NCBI RefSeq assembly: GCF_039534915.1
Contig: NZ_BAAAWE010000001.1
Coordinates: forward strand, 1,240,001 to 1,304,000
Reading direction: 5' to 3'
DNA length: 64,000 nt
Origin: Streptomyces roseofulvus
GTDB taxonomy: Bacteria; Actinomycetota; Actinomycetes; Streptomycetales; Streptomycetaceae
Shown: positions 40,803 to 50,721 of the stretch, in pieces
Layout of the letters: the number at the start of each line of letters is the position of its first letter
How positions within the stretch are numbered: the stretch's first letter is position 1
The notes under the pieces: generated by a model
Seen by the model: the letters and a program-made list of their open reading frames with translations, nothing else
Told to the model about the DNA's origin: nothing
Database searches by the model: none
Translations under genes and position numbers: made by a program

Positions 40803-41195
40803 TCAGACGGGGTGCTCCGCGCGTGCGCGGGGACCGGAGAGCAGCGGGGGCGCGGGCAGCGGGCGCAGCGCGGGCTCGGGGCGCAGCAGCTCGTCGAGGC
40901 CGGTGAGCCGGACCAGGCGGAGGATCCACGGCTGGTCGCAGACGAGCTGCCAGTGCGCCCCGCGCTCGCGCGCGCCGCGGGCGCAGTGGGCGAGCAGGCC
41001 GAGGCCGGTGGCGTCGCAGAAGGCGAGCGGACGGATGTCGAGGGCCAGCGCGTCGGCCTCGCGGACGAGGGCGTCGAGTTCGGGCCGCAGGTGGCGGACG
41101 AGGACGAGGTCCAGTTCGCCACTGAGGACGGCGACGGTCAGGGCGCCGGCCGAACGGACGGCGAGGTGCGGGTCGTGACGGGGGATCAGCTGCAT
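40803..41195 (-). CDS. STAS-domain anti-sigma factor antagonist, phosphosite lost
   Basis: A 130-residue anti-anti-sigma-type protein. The STAS core shows SGELDLVLVRHLRPELDALV and LAFCDATGLGLLAHCARGARERG. In BldG/RsbV the loop is DSTGLG with the first Ser phosphorylated by the anti-sigma kinase; here Asp61-Ala62-Thr63 has Ala at that place, so normal switching would be lost unless Thr63 substitutes. The ATG at 41195 has GGGGAG upstream. The C-terminal 25 residues are a Pro-rich tail. A SpoIIE-type phosphatase lies 3.3 kb away, but no RsbW-like kinase is in the window. Confidence 0.87.
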   Translation of the reverse strand: MQLIPRHDPHLAVRSAGALTVAVLSGELDLVLVRHLRPELDALVREADALALDIRPLAFCDATGLGLLAHCARGARERGAHWQLVCDQPWILRLVRLTGLDELLRPEPALRPLPAPPLLSGPRARAEHPV

Positions 41196-41334
41196 CGGAC
41201 GCTCCCCAGGGTGGGTCCAAGTGTCAGGTCGAGCGTGGCCGTAGCGTCGGCGGGAGGGACGTTTCGCCTCGACCTCAGTCACCTGATCCGGTGAATGCGC
41301 GTCCAAAGGTCTGTCGGACGGTCGTACGAGGGGG

Positions 41335-41600
41335 TCAGGGCCCCGGCTCGCGGAGGAGGGTCCGGTCGAGCGGCCCGGCCGCGCCCGGCTCCCGCAGCGG
41401 CACGAGCAGCACCGGGGCGTCGCCCCGCCGGACGGCGAGGAGTCCGGCGTCCGCGCCGGGCATCACGAGCCGGCCGCCGGGTACGACCAGCAGGCAGGCG
41501 AGGGTGCGCGGCAGCGGCCGGCCCGCTCGGCGAGGGGTTCCAGGCTTTGCCGTTCGGCGGCGGGGGCGTGCGCTGCGCCCGGCGCGGTGGCTTCGAGCAG
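41335..41600 (-). pseudogene. Unidentified gene remnant, frameshifted
   Basis: The 484-base gap between the STAS gene and rox holds a decayed coding tail. On the - strand one frame reads VATSSAARLLEATAPGAAHA and ERQSLEPLAERAG (about 41600-41510). A shift near 41500 then gives LACLLVVPGGRLVMPGADAG followed by RRGDAPVLLVPLREPG, ending at a TGA at 41335. Both parts have good coding character, but no start or intact frame exists. I do not recognise the family. Confidence 0.35.
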
Positions 41601-41679
41601 CCGCGCGGCCGACGACGTCGCGACCCGGCCGGTCCTCGACGTCCTGGACCCGGCCCACGCCGAGCGCCCGTCCGTCCGG

Positions 41680-43146
<1,467 letters not shown>

Positions 43147-43170
43147 TCAGCCGCCGATTCTGCGTCACTC

Positions 43171-43195
43171 GGGGGGCCTTGCCGCAAGGCCCCCC
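43171..43195. promoter_or_regulatory. Rifamycin-associated element (RAE) upstream of rox
   Basis: Perfect arms GGGGGGCCTTGC (43171-43182) and GCAAGGCCCCCC (43184-43195) around one base. On the rox strand the core reads CTTGCGGCAAGGCCCC, the known RAE core found upstream of rph, rox, arr and helR in actinomycetes. It lies 52 bases before the rox start codon and 47 bases from the start of neither neighbour on the other side, where the GNAT gene ends at 43242. Confidence 0.85.
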
Positions 43196-43241
43196 GTGCG
43201 CTATACGTTGAAGAGGGCAGGGGGGCCGTCCGGATCCCGTC

Positions 43242-43814
43242 TCAGCGCAGGTCGAGCCGCATGAGGATCCGGGGGTGTCCGGCGAGCACCGAGGTGGTGT
43301 CGGCGGCCTTCACGAAACCGGCCCGCTCGAAGTTCTTCCGCAGCCCCGCGTACGCCATCGTCATGTCCACCCGGGCGTCCCCGTTGTCCAGCGGGTACGC
43401 CTCCACCGCCGGCGCCCCGTGCGCGCGGGCGAATGCGACGGCGCCCGCGATCAGGGCGTGGCTGACGCCCTTCTTGCGGTGGCCCGGGCGGACCCGGATG
43501 CACCAGAGCGACCAGACGGGCAGGTCGTCGACGTGCGGGATCTTCCGGTTGCGGGCGAACTGGGTCTCCGCGCGGGGGGCGACGGCGGCCCAGCCCGCCG
43601 GTTCGCCGTCGTCGTAGGCGAGGACGCCCGGTGGCGGCTCCTTGGCGCACAGACCGGCGACGAACTCGCCTCTCTCCGGTTCGCGCAGTTCCTTGTTGAG
43701 CTTGGTCGGGATCCGGTAGCTCAGGCAGAAACACACGTTGGCGGTGGGCGACTTGGGGCCGATCACCGCACGGACGTCCTCGTAGACGGAGGCCGGGCGC
43801 ACTTCGATGCTCAT
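43242..43814 (-). CDS. GNAT family N-acetyltransferase
   Basis: A 190-residue GNAT protein. The segment VWSLWCIRVRPGHRKKGVSHALIAGAVAFAR contains the acetyl-CoA loop (RPGHRKKGV), and AGLRKNFERAGFVKAAD ends the domain. The N-terminus includes an unusual CFCLSYR with two Cys, seen in a branch of these proteins in actinobacteria. The ATG at 43814 follows GGTGGAGG. It is upstream of rox on the same strand but separated by the RAE, so it is unlikely to share its induction. Confidence 0.87.
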   Translation of the reverse strand: MSIEVRPASVYEDVRAVIGPKSPTANVCFCLSYRIPTKLNKELREPERGEFVAGLCAKEPPPGVLAYDDGEPAGWAAVAPRAETQFARNRKIPHVDDLPVWSLWCIRVRPGHRKKGVSHALIAGAVAFARAHGAPAVEAYPLDNGDARVDMTMAYAGLRKNFERAGFVKAADTTSVLAGHPRILMRLDLR

Positions 43815-43889
43815 GCCTCCACCCTGGCACGGGCGGCGCCCGCCGCGCACGGACTCCGCGCACTGCTCCGTACGAGGACGGCGCCCGGG

Positions 43890-44096
43890 TCAGACGCGCA
43901 GCTCGCGCGCCTCGAAGCGGCCCTCTCCGAGGGCCAGCACGAAGGTGACCTGCTGGCCCTCGGAGAGGGCGCGGACGCCGTCCTCGATGTCCTCGGCCCG
44001 GAAGTAGACGGGTTCCTCGGATCCGACGGGCAGGACGAACCCGTAGCCGGCGCGGCGGTTGAAGGACTGCACGAATCCGGTGGTGCGGTTGTCCAC
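43890..44096 (-). CDS. Cold-shock domain protein
   Basis: A 68-residue single CSD protein. It keeps the RNP1-like AGYGFV and RNP2-like VYFRAEDI strands in GFVQSFNRRAGYGFVLPVGSEEPVYFRAEDI, so it should bind single-stranded nucleic acid as an RNA chaperone. Charged residues replace some of the usual aromatics (the first strand has SFNRRAGY rather than WFNAEKGF), marking it as divergent from the main CspA copies. Start is a GTG at 44096 with a perfect AAGGAGG seven bases upstream. Confidence 0.85.
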   Translation of the reverse strand: MDNRTTGFVQSFNRRAGYGFVLPVGSEEPVYFRAEDIEDGVRALSEGQQVTFVLALGEGRFEARELRV

Positions 44097-44194
44097 GGCG
44101 ACCTCCTTCGCTCCGGGCGCGCACGGCGCCCCACCGGATCTGTACCCCGTACGGGACGCGTCCGCCAGCCGGACCGGAGGCCGGAAGGAGCAGC

Positions 44195-45112
44195 TCAGAA
44201 GACGGAGAGGCCGGTGATGGTGGTGAAGCGGTCGAGGGCGGCGACCCCGGCGACCGAGTTGCCCCGCTCGTCGAGGCCCGGGCTCCACACGCACAGGGTG
44301 CAGCGGCCGGGCACGACGGCGATGATGCCGCCGCCGACCCCGCTCTTGCCGGGGAGGCCCACCCGGTAGGCGAAGTCGCCGGCGGCGTCGTAGGTGCCGC
44401 AGGTGAGCATGACGGCGTTGATCTGCTTGGCCTGGCTGCGGGTGAGCAGCCGGCTGCCGTCGGCGCGGATGCCGTGCCGGGCCAGGAAGCCGGTGGCGAC
44501 GGCGAGGTCGGCGCAGGACGCCTCGACCGAGCACTGCCGGAAGTACTCGCGCAGCAGGGTGGGTACGGGCGTGCTGATGTTGTCGTACGAGGCCATGAAG
44601 TGGGCGAGGGCCGCGTTGCGGTCGCCGTGCTCGGTCTCGGAGGCGGCCACGTCCCGGTCGAAGTCGAGGTCGTCGTTGCCGCTCTCGGCGCGCAGGAAGT
44701 CCCGCAGCACGCCGGAGGCGTCGCCGGTGAGCCGGTGCAGCCGGTCGGTGACGACGAGCGCGCCCGCGTTGATGAACGGGTTGCGGGGGATGCCCCGCTC
44801 GTACTCCAGCTGCACGAGGGAGTTGAAGGGGTTGCCGGAGGGCTCGCGGCCCACGTGCTCCCACAGCGCGTCGCCCTCCTTGGCGAGGGCGAGCGCGAGG
44901 CTGAAGACCTTCGTGACGGACTGGGTGGAGAAGGGCCGCTGCCACTCCCCCACGCCGTACACCCGGCCGTCCAGCTCGGCGACGGCCATCCCGAAGCGGT
45001 GCGGGTCGCCGGCCGCGAGCGCCGGAATGTAGTCGGCGGGGCGGCCCCGGCCGACCAGGCCCTCGATCTCCTCGGCGACGCGTTCGAGGACGGGAAGGAA
45101 CGACTGCATCAT
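44195..45112 (-). CDS. glsA: Glutaminase A
   Basis: A 305-residue serine-dependent glutaminase that converts glutamine to glutamate and ammonia. Catalytic SxxK is S65-V-T-K68 in FSTQSVTKVFSLALA. NPFINAGALVV, MASYDNISTPVPTLLREYF and GLPGKSGVGGGIIAVVPGR are family signatures. No signal peptide is seen, so it acts in the cytosol. Start is the first of two adjacent ATG codons at 45112, with little Shine-Dalgarno support. It diverges from N-formylglutamate amidohydrolase, another glutamate-producing enzyme, across a 124-base gap. Confidence 0.95.
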   Translation of the reverse strand: MMQSFLPVLERVAEEIEGLVGRGRPADYIPALAAGDPHRFGMAVAELDGRVYGVGEWQRPFSTQSVTKVFSLALALAKEGDALWEHVGREPSGNPFNSLVQLEYERGIPRNPFINAGALVVTDRLHRLTGDASGVLRDFLRAESGNDDLDFDRDVAASETEHGDRNAALAHFMASYDNISTPVPTLLREYFRQCSVEASCADLAVATGFLARHGIRADGSRLLTRSQAKQINAVMLTCGTYDAAGDFAYRVGLPGKSGVGGGIIAVVPGRCTLCVWSPGLDERGNSVAGVAALDRFTTITGLSVF

Positions 45113-45236
45113 GATCGTATTGTGCCGCTCCCGGCGGGGAGCGGAGCGGCGGCCCAACCATGGCCCCTGTCGGTCCCGGGTGCCATGATCATCGGATCGC
45201 CCACCGGCCCCGGTCCAGCAGCAGGGAGAGAACGCC

Positions 45237-46106
45237 GTGCCCGAGAATCCCGTGTCGGAGAGCCCCGTGCCCGAGAGCCCCGCGTCGGAGAAGGCCGTGC
45301 CGGGCGATCCCTCCGCCCCGTTCCGGCTCCACCCCGGGGCCGCCGACTCGCCGGTCCTCCTCCACGTCCCGCACTCCGCGCGGGAGATACCGGCCGCGGT
45401 GCGGGCCGGCATCGTCCTCGACGACACGGCGCTCGGCCGCGAGCTGGACCACATCACCGACGCCCACACCGCGGAGATCGCCGCCCGCGCCGCCTCGGCG
45501 GCGGGCCGGACGCCCTGGCGGTTCGTGAACGGGCTCTCCCGGCTGGTGGTGGACCCCGAGCGGTTCCCGGACGAGCGGGAGGAGATGCTCGCCGTCGGCA
45601 TGGGCGCGGTGTACACGCGCACCACCCACGGCGAGGAGCTGCGGCCGGCCGCCTTCGACGGACGGCCGCTGGTCGAGCGGTACTTCGAGCCGTACGCGCG
45701 GGCCATGACCGAGGCGGTCGCCGGCCGCCTCGCCGCGACCGGGCGGGCGGTGGTCGTGGACGTCCACTCGTACCCGACCCGGGCCCTCCCGTACGAACTG
45801 CACGGGGAGGGTCCGAGGCCGCCCGTCTGCCTGGGCACGGATCCGTTCCACACCCCCGGGTGGCTCCTGGAGGCGGCCCGGGAGGCGTTCGCCGGGTTCG
45901 GCGGCACGGGGATCGACAGCCCCTTCGCGGGGACGTACGTGCCGCTGCGGCACTACGGGCGGGACCCGGAGGTCAGCGCCCTGATGGTGGAGATCCGCCG
46001 GGACGTGTACATGGCCGAGCCGGGCGGCGCGGCCGGGCCCGGGCTCGGCGCCCTCGCGGACGCCCTGGCCGCGCTCGTCGACCGGGTGTCCGCGCGGGAG
46101 GCGTGA
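45237..46106 (+). CDS. N-formylglutamate amidohydrolase family protein
   Basis: A 289-residue FGase-type metalloenzyme that releases formate from N-formyl-L-glutamate (final step of one histidine degradation route). The signature VLLHVPHSAREIP is near residue 40, with NGLSRLVVDPERFPDEREEM and VVVDVHSYPTRALPYE downstream supplying metal ligands. The first 22 residues are a Ser/Pro/Glu repeat (PENPVSESPVPESPASE), encoded by a degenerate GTGCCCGAGA-type tandem repeat. The GTG at 45237 has GGGAGAG upstream. It diverges from glutaminase; no other hut genes are nearby. Confidence 0.88.
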   Translation: MPENPVSESPVPESPASEKAVPGDPSAPFRLHPGAADSPVLLHVPHSAREIPAAVRAGIVLDDTALGRELDHITDAHTAEIAARAASAAGRTPWRFVNGLSRLVVDPERFPDEREEMLAVGMGAVYTRTTHGEELRPAAFDGRPLVERYFEPYARAMTEAVAGRLAATGRAVVVDVHSYPTRALPYELHGEGPRPPVCLGTDPFHTPGWLLEAAREAFAGFGGTGIDSPFAGTYVPLRHYGRDPEVSALMVEIRRDVYMAEPGGAAGPGLGALADALAALVDRVSAREA

Positions 46107-46121
46107 GCCCGCCGGCCGGGC

Positions 46122-47534
46122 TCAGCCGGCGACGCGGGCCATCCACTCCTCCACCTCGGCGGAGGTGCGGGGCAGGGCGGCCGACAGGTTCTCGTGGCCG
46201 TCCTCGGTGACCAGCAGGTCGTCCTCGATGCGGACGCCGATGCCCCGCCACTCCTCGGGCACGGTCAGGTCGTCGGGCTGGAAGTAGAGGCCCGGCTCGA
46301 CGGTGAGGACCATGCCCGGCGCCAGGAAGCCGTCGACGTACTCCTCGTTCCGCGCGGAGGCGCAGTCGTGCACGTCGAGGCCGAGCATGTGGCCGGTGCC
46401 GGCCATGGTGAAGCGGCGCTGGAGACCGAGCTCGTACGCGCGGTCCACCGGGCCCTCGATGAAGCCCCACTCGACCAGCCGGGCCGCCAGGTGCCGCTGG
46501 GCCGCCTCGTGGAAGGCGCGGTAGGGGGCACCGGGCTTCACGGCGTCGAAGCCGGCCTGCTGGGCCTCGTACACGGCGTCGTAGACCTGGCGCTGGACGG
46601 GGCTGAAGGTGCCGCTGATGGGGAGGGTGCGGGTGACGTCGGCGGTGTAGAGCGAGTGGGTCTCCACGCCGGCGTCGAAGAGCAGCAGCTCGCCGGGGCG
46701 GACCGGGCCGTCGTTGGCCGTCCAGTGCATGATCGTGGCGTGGTCGCCCGCGGCGCAGATGGAGCCGTAGCCGACCGAGTTGCCCTCCAGGCGGGCGCGG
46801 CGGAAGAAGGTGCCCTCGATCCACCGCTCGGAGGTGGCGACGGCGGTGGAGAGGTCGCCGATGGCGTCGGTGAAGCCGCGCACGGTGGAGTCGACCGCCT
46901 TGCGAAGCTCGCCGATCTCCCAGGCGTCCTTGACCAGGCGCAGCTCGCTGAGGGCGTCCTCCAGCTCGGTGTCCCGCTCCTCGTCGGTGGTGACGACCCC
47001 CTCCAGGGCGGCGTCGACGCCGCGGACGATCCGGGTGGGCACCCCGGCGCCATCGGCCAGCCGCGCGGGGAGCTCGCGGACGTCCCGGCAGGGCAGTCCG
47101 AGGACGCGCTCGGCCTCGGCGAGGGAGAGCCGGCGGCCCATCCAGAGTTCGGCGGTGTAGCCGATCCAGAAGGTGTCGTCGTCGCGGCCGTCGCGCGGCA
47201 GCACGTAGCAGTACGCCTCGTGGCCGCCGTCGGCCCGCGGCTCCAGGACGAGCGCGCAGTCGCGGGCCTGGTCGCCGGTCATGTGGACGTAGGCGGAGTG
47301 CGGGCGGAAGGGGTACGTGTCGTCGTTCGAGCGCACCTTGAGGTTGCCGGAGGGGACCACCAGGCGCTCGCCGGGGAACCGCGCGGAGAGCGCGGCCCGG
47401 CGGGCGGCGGCGTACGGCGCCTGCTCGGACGGGACCAGGTCGTGCCGCTCGGTGTCGGCCCAGCCGGTCCGCATCAGGGCGGAGAGCTCCTCGGAGATGC
47501 CGTCGTACAGGCCGTTCTTGCGACCCTTCGCCAC
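46122..47534 (-). CDS. pepP: Xaa-Pro aminopeptidase (aminopeptidase P, M24B)
   Basis: A 470-residue dimetal aminopeptidase that removes N-terminal residues ahead of proline. The creatinase fold ligands lie in LLFDAGVETHSLYTADVTRTLP (two Asp), GTGHMLGLDVHDC (His), LTVEPGLYF (Glu) and GIGVRIEDDLLVTEDG (Glu). An N-terminal domain of about 170 residues precedes the catalytic domain, as usual for PepP. GTG start at 47534 with AAGGAG upstream. It diverges from a HTH regulator that could control it. Confidence 0.93.
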   Translation of the reverse strand: MAKGRKNGLYDGISEELSALMRTGWADTERHDLVPSEQAPYAAARRAALSARFPGERLVVPSGNLKVRSNDDTYPFRPHSAYVHMTGDQARDCALVLEPRADGGHEAYCYVLPRDGRDDDTFWIGYTAELWMGRRLSLAEAERVLGLPCRDVRELPARLADGAGVPTRIVRGVDAALEGVVTTDEERDTELEDALSELRLVKDAWEIGELRKAVDSTVRGFTDAIGDLSTAVATSERWIEGTFFRRARLEGNSVGYGSICAAGDHATIMHWTANDGPVRPGELLLFDAGVETHSLYTADVTRTLPISGTFSPVQRQVYDAVYEAQQAGFDAVKPGAPYRAFHEAAQRHLAARLVEWGFIEGPVDRAYELGLQRRFTMAGTGHMLGLDVHDCASARNEEYVDGFLAPGMVLTVEPGLYFQPDDLTVPEEWRGIGVRIEDDLLVTEDGHENLSAALPRTSAEVEEWMARVAG

Positions 47535-47675
47535 GTCGTGCTCCTTCGTCGTGAATGCCTCGGGGAACCGCCGGTCGTCGGCGGCTCACGGACCGTAGCC
47601 CGCCGTCCGGGCCGATGGGGCCCAGGAGTGCCAGTGGCACGGATCGGACACCGGGAGCGTCCGGGGGCACTCAGA

Positions 47676-48662
47676 ATGGGTGTCATGGCGAACGCGAGAC
47701 TGGGCGAGGCCCTGCGGCTCCTGGGCCTCGGCGAGGGGGCGGCGCGGGTGTACGACGCGCTCCTGGAGCGGGCCCCGGCACCGCTGGAGGCGATCGGCGC
47801 GGCGGCCGGGCTCGACGGGCCGGCGCTGACGGAGGCGTACGGGGAACTGGTCGACGCGGGGCTGGCGAGCGCGGCGGAGGCCGGCGACCCGGTGGCGCCG
47901 GTGCCGCCGGCGGCGGGCCTGGAGATCCTGGGCCGGCACCGGGCGGCGGAGCTGGACGAGTCCCGGATCACGGTGGGCGGCGCCTTCGAGGCGTTCCGGC
48001 GGCAGCGGCTCGCCGCGCACGACGACCTGGTCGAGGTGGTGACCGGGGAGGCGATCGGGCCCCGGATGCGGCAGGCGTGGGCGAGCGCCCGGCGGCAGAT
48101 CCGGCAGCTGGACTCGCCGCCGTACTTCGCCGTCCCCGGCGCCACCGACGACGCCCTCGCGACCCTCGCCCGGGGCGTCACCCAGCGGGTCATCTACTCC
48201 CGGGCCTCGCTGGAGCAGCCGGGCCATCTGGAGCGGTCGATCGAGCCGGTGATCGCGGCCGGCGAGCAGGCCCGGGTGCTGCCCTCCGTACCGGTCAAGC
48301 TGGTGATCATCGACGAGGCGTACGCGCTGGTGTCACTGTCGATCCGGGAGGCCGACGTGTTCACCACGATGCTGGTGGTGCAGCCGTGCGGACTGCTCTC
48401 GGCGCTGGTGGCGCTCTTCGAGCAGTCCTGGCGGGACGCGCTGCCCTTCCACGGCCGCACCGCGCTCCCGGGCGGGCTCGGGCCGGCCGACCGGCGGCTG
48501 CTGTGGCTGCTGGCCGCGGGTGCGGCGGACGAGGTGATCGCCCGGGAGATCGGCGTCAGCCGCCGCACCCTCTTCCGCCGGATCCAGGTCCTGATGGCCC
48601 GGCTGGGCGCCGGCAACCGTTTCCAGCTGGCGCTCCAGGCCCAGCGGCACGGCTGGCTCTGA
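47676..48662 (+). CDS. TrmB/LuxR-type HTH transcriptional regulator
   Basis: A 328-residue regulator. The N-terminus (LGEALRLLGLGEGAARVYDALLERAPAPLEAIGAAAGLDG) looks like a TrmB-type winged helix. A sensor-like middle follows, and a LuxR-type HTH ends the protein (ADEVIAREIGVSRRTLFRRIQVLMARLGAGNRFQLALQA). This architecture is common in Streptomyces, where regulators of this kind often sit beside peptidases. ATG codons at 47676 and 47685 are both possible; I took the first because of GGGGGC upstream. It diverges from pepP and converges with an S9 peptidase. Confidence 0.85.
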   Translation: MGVMANARLGEALRLLGLGEGAARVYDALLERAPAPLEAIGAAAGLDGPALTEAYGELVDAGLASAAEAGDPVAPVPPAAGLEILGRHRAAELDESRITVGGAFEAFRRQRLAAHDDLVEVVTGEAIGPRMRQAWASARRQIRQLDSPPYFAVPGATDDALATLARGVTQRVIYSRASLEQPGHLERSIEPVIAAGEQARVLPSVPVKLVIIDEAYALVSLSIREADVFTTMLVVQPCGLLSALVALFEQSWRDALPFHGRTALPGGLGPADRRLLWLLAAGAADEVIAREIGVSRRTLFRRIQVLMARLGAGNRFQLALQAQRHGWL

Positions 48663-48671
48663 CCGCTCGGG

Positions 48672-50690
48672 TCAGTCGCCCAGGTGCTTGCGCAGGAAGG
48701 TGTACATCAGGGCCTTGTTGCGGGCCGCCTGCGCGTTGTCGGTGGCGCCGGCGTGCCCGCCGCCGGTGTTCTCGTGGAAGAGCACCGGGTGGCCCAGCTC
48801 GCGCAGCCGCGCCGCCGCCTTCCGCGCGTGGCCGGGGTGGACCCGGTCGTCGCGGGTGGAGGTGGTGAGCAGCACCGGCGGGTAGGGCGCGTCGGCGGTG
48901 AGCCGGTGGTACGGGGAGAGCTCGCGCAGGTGCGGCAGGTCGGCCTCGTCGTCGGGGTCGCCGTACTCGGCGATCCAGGAGGCGCCGGCCAGCAGCTTGT
49001 GGAAGCGGACCATGTCGAGCAGCGGCACCTGGCAGACGATCGCGCCGAACAGCTCCGGGTAGCGGGTGAGCATGGCGCCCATGAGGAGGCCGCCGTTGCT
49101 GCCGCCGGCCGCGCCGAGCTGCGCCGGGGTGGTGATGCCGCGGGCCACGAGGTCGCGGGCGACGGCCGCGAAGTCCTCGAAGGCCCGGTGCCGGCGGGCG
49201 CCGAGCGCGGCCTGGTGCCAGTCGGGGCCGTACTCGCCGCCGCCGCGGATGTTGGCGATGACGTACGTGCCGCCGGTCTCCAGCCAGCCGCGGCCGGTGA
49301 GGGCCGCGTACGAGGGGGTGAGGGAGACCTCGAAGCCACCGTAGCCGTACAGCAGGGCGGGGCCGGGTCCCTGGGAGCGGTCGGGGCCGATGACGAAGTA
49401 CGGGACGCGGGTCCCGTCCTCCGAGACGGCGAACGCCTGCTCGACGGAGAGGCCCGAGGTGTCGAAGCGGGCCGGGGCCTGCCGGAGGATCTCGGTGTCG
49501 CCGCCGATGGTGCCGCGGGTGAGGGTGGAGGGCTGGAGGAAGCCGGAGACGTCGAGGAAGTACTCGTCGGAGACGTCCGGGTCGGTGTCGGTGACCGCGA
49601 CCGCCGACAGCGGCGGGACGTCGGCGAGCGGGGCGCGCGACCAGCCGCCCTCCTCGCGCGGGGTGAGCACCTCGATGCGGGTGCTGACGTCCCGCATGGT
49701 CTCCAGGATCAGGTGGTGCCGGGTCCAGGAGTGGCCGGCGAGGGCGGTCCGCTCGTCCGGGGCGAAGAGGACCTCGGCGGTGCGGTCGCCGGCCAGGAAG
49801 GCGTCGAAGCCGAAGGCGAGCAGGGCGCCGGCGGGGTGTCCGAGCCAGGGCGACTTGAGGGTGACGACGAGGTGCCGGCGGTGGGCGTAGACCTCGGCGT
49901 CCTCCGGGACCTCGATCCGCACCAGCCGGTCGTCGGCGGTGAGGAGGTGGGTCTCGCTGCGGAAGAAGTCGAGGGAGCGGCCGACGAAGGACCGTTCGTG
50001 GCCGGGGGTGGCGTCGTGCCAGGCCCAGGCGGAGACGTCGGCGGGCTCGCCCTCGAAGACGGTGGGGGCCTCGGCGAGCGGGGTGCCGCGCCGCCAGCGG
50101 CGGACCGTGCGGGGGTAGCCGGCGTCGGTGAGCGAGCCGGGGCCGTGGTCGGTGCCGACGAAGACGGTGTCGGCGTCGATCCAGCCGATGCTGGTCTTGG
50201 CCTCGGGGACGGTGAAGCCGCCGTCCACGAAGGCGCGGGTCTCCAGGTCGAACTCGCGGACCACGGTGGCGTCGCCGCCGTCCCGGGAGAGGCTGACGAG
50301 CGCCCGGTCGTGGGCGGGCCGGCGGACCCTGGCCCCGGCCCACACCCACTTCTCGCCCTCGGCGTCGGCGAGCGCGTCCACGTCGAGGAGCGTCTCCCAC
50401 TCGGGGGCGTCCTTGCGGTACTGCTCCAGGGTGGTGCGCCGCCACAGGCCCCGTACGTGCTCGGCGTCCTGCCAGAAGTTGTAGAGCCAGGGGCCTCGGC
50501 GGGTGGTGTACGGGATGCGGTCGACGGCGTCGAGCACCTCGCGCAGGCGGTCGGCGAAGGCGTCGAAGCCGGGCCCGGCGGCGAGCTCGGCCTCGGTCTC
50601 CGCGTTCCGCTCGGCCACCCAGGCGAGGGCGGCCTCGCCGTCGACGTCTTCCAGCCACAGGTACGGGTCGTCATGGTTCACGCGTGCCAT
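48672..50690 (-). CDS. Prolyl oligopeptidase family serine peptidase (S9)
   Basis: A 672-residue S9A enzyme that cleaves short peptides after proline. The N-terminal 380 residues form a beta-propeller, opening with DDPYLWLEDVDGEAALAWV. The alpha/beta-hydrolase domain has the nucleophile in GAAGGSNGGLLMGAM, the Asp in TSTRDDRVHPGH and the His in ENTGGGHAGATD. There is no signal peptide, so it is probably cytosolic. Start at ATG 50690; an internal ATG four codons later is in frame. It follows the Ser/Thr kinase gene by 31 bases on the same strand. Confidence 0.94.
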   Translation of the reverse strand: MARVNHDDPYLWLEDVDGEAALAWVAERNAETEAELAAGPGFDAFADRLREVLDAVDRIPYTTRRGPWLYNFWQDAEHVRGLWRRTTLEQYRKDAPEWETLLDVDALADAEGEKWVWAGARVRRPAHDRALVSLSRDGGDATVVREFDLETRAFVDGGFTVPEAKTSIGWIDADTVFVGTDHGPGSLTDAGYPRTVRRWRRGTPLAEAPTVFEGEPADVSAWAWHDATPGHERSFVGRSLDFFRSETHLLTADDRLVRIEVPEDAEVYAHRRHLVVTLKSPWLGHPAGALLAFGFDAFLAGDRTAEVLFAPDERTALAGHSWTRHHLILETMRDVSTRIEVLTPREEGGWSRAPLADVPPLSAVAVTDTDPDVSDEYFLDVSGFLQPSTLTRGTIGGDTEILRQAPARFDTSGLSVEQAFAVSEDGTRVPYFVIGPDRSQGPGPALLYGYGGFEVSLTPSYAALTGRGWLETGGTYVIANIRGGGEYGPDWHQAALGARRHRAFEDFAAVARDLVARGITTPAQLGAAGGSNGGLLMGAMLTRYPELFGAIVCQVPLLDMVRFHKLLAGASWIAEYGDPDDEADLPHLRELSPYHRLTADAPYPPVLLTTSTRDDRVHPGHARKAAARLRELGHPVLFHENTGGGHAGATDNAQAARNKALMYTFLRKHLGD

Positions 50691-50721
50691 TGTCCCCCGG
50701 CGCCCGCCGGAGCCGGTCCGG

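Noticed and set aside
43171..43195. The 25-bp palindrome as a simple transcription terminator
   Set aside because: It lacks a T-run, lies upstream of rox rather than after it, and its core matches the rifamycin-associated element. A secondary terminator role for the GNAT gene is still possible.
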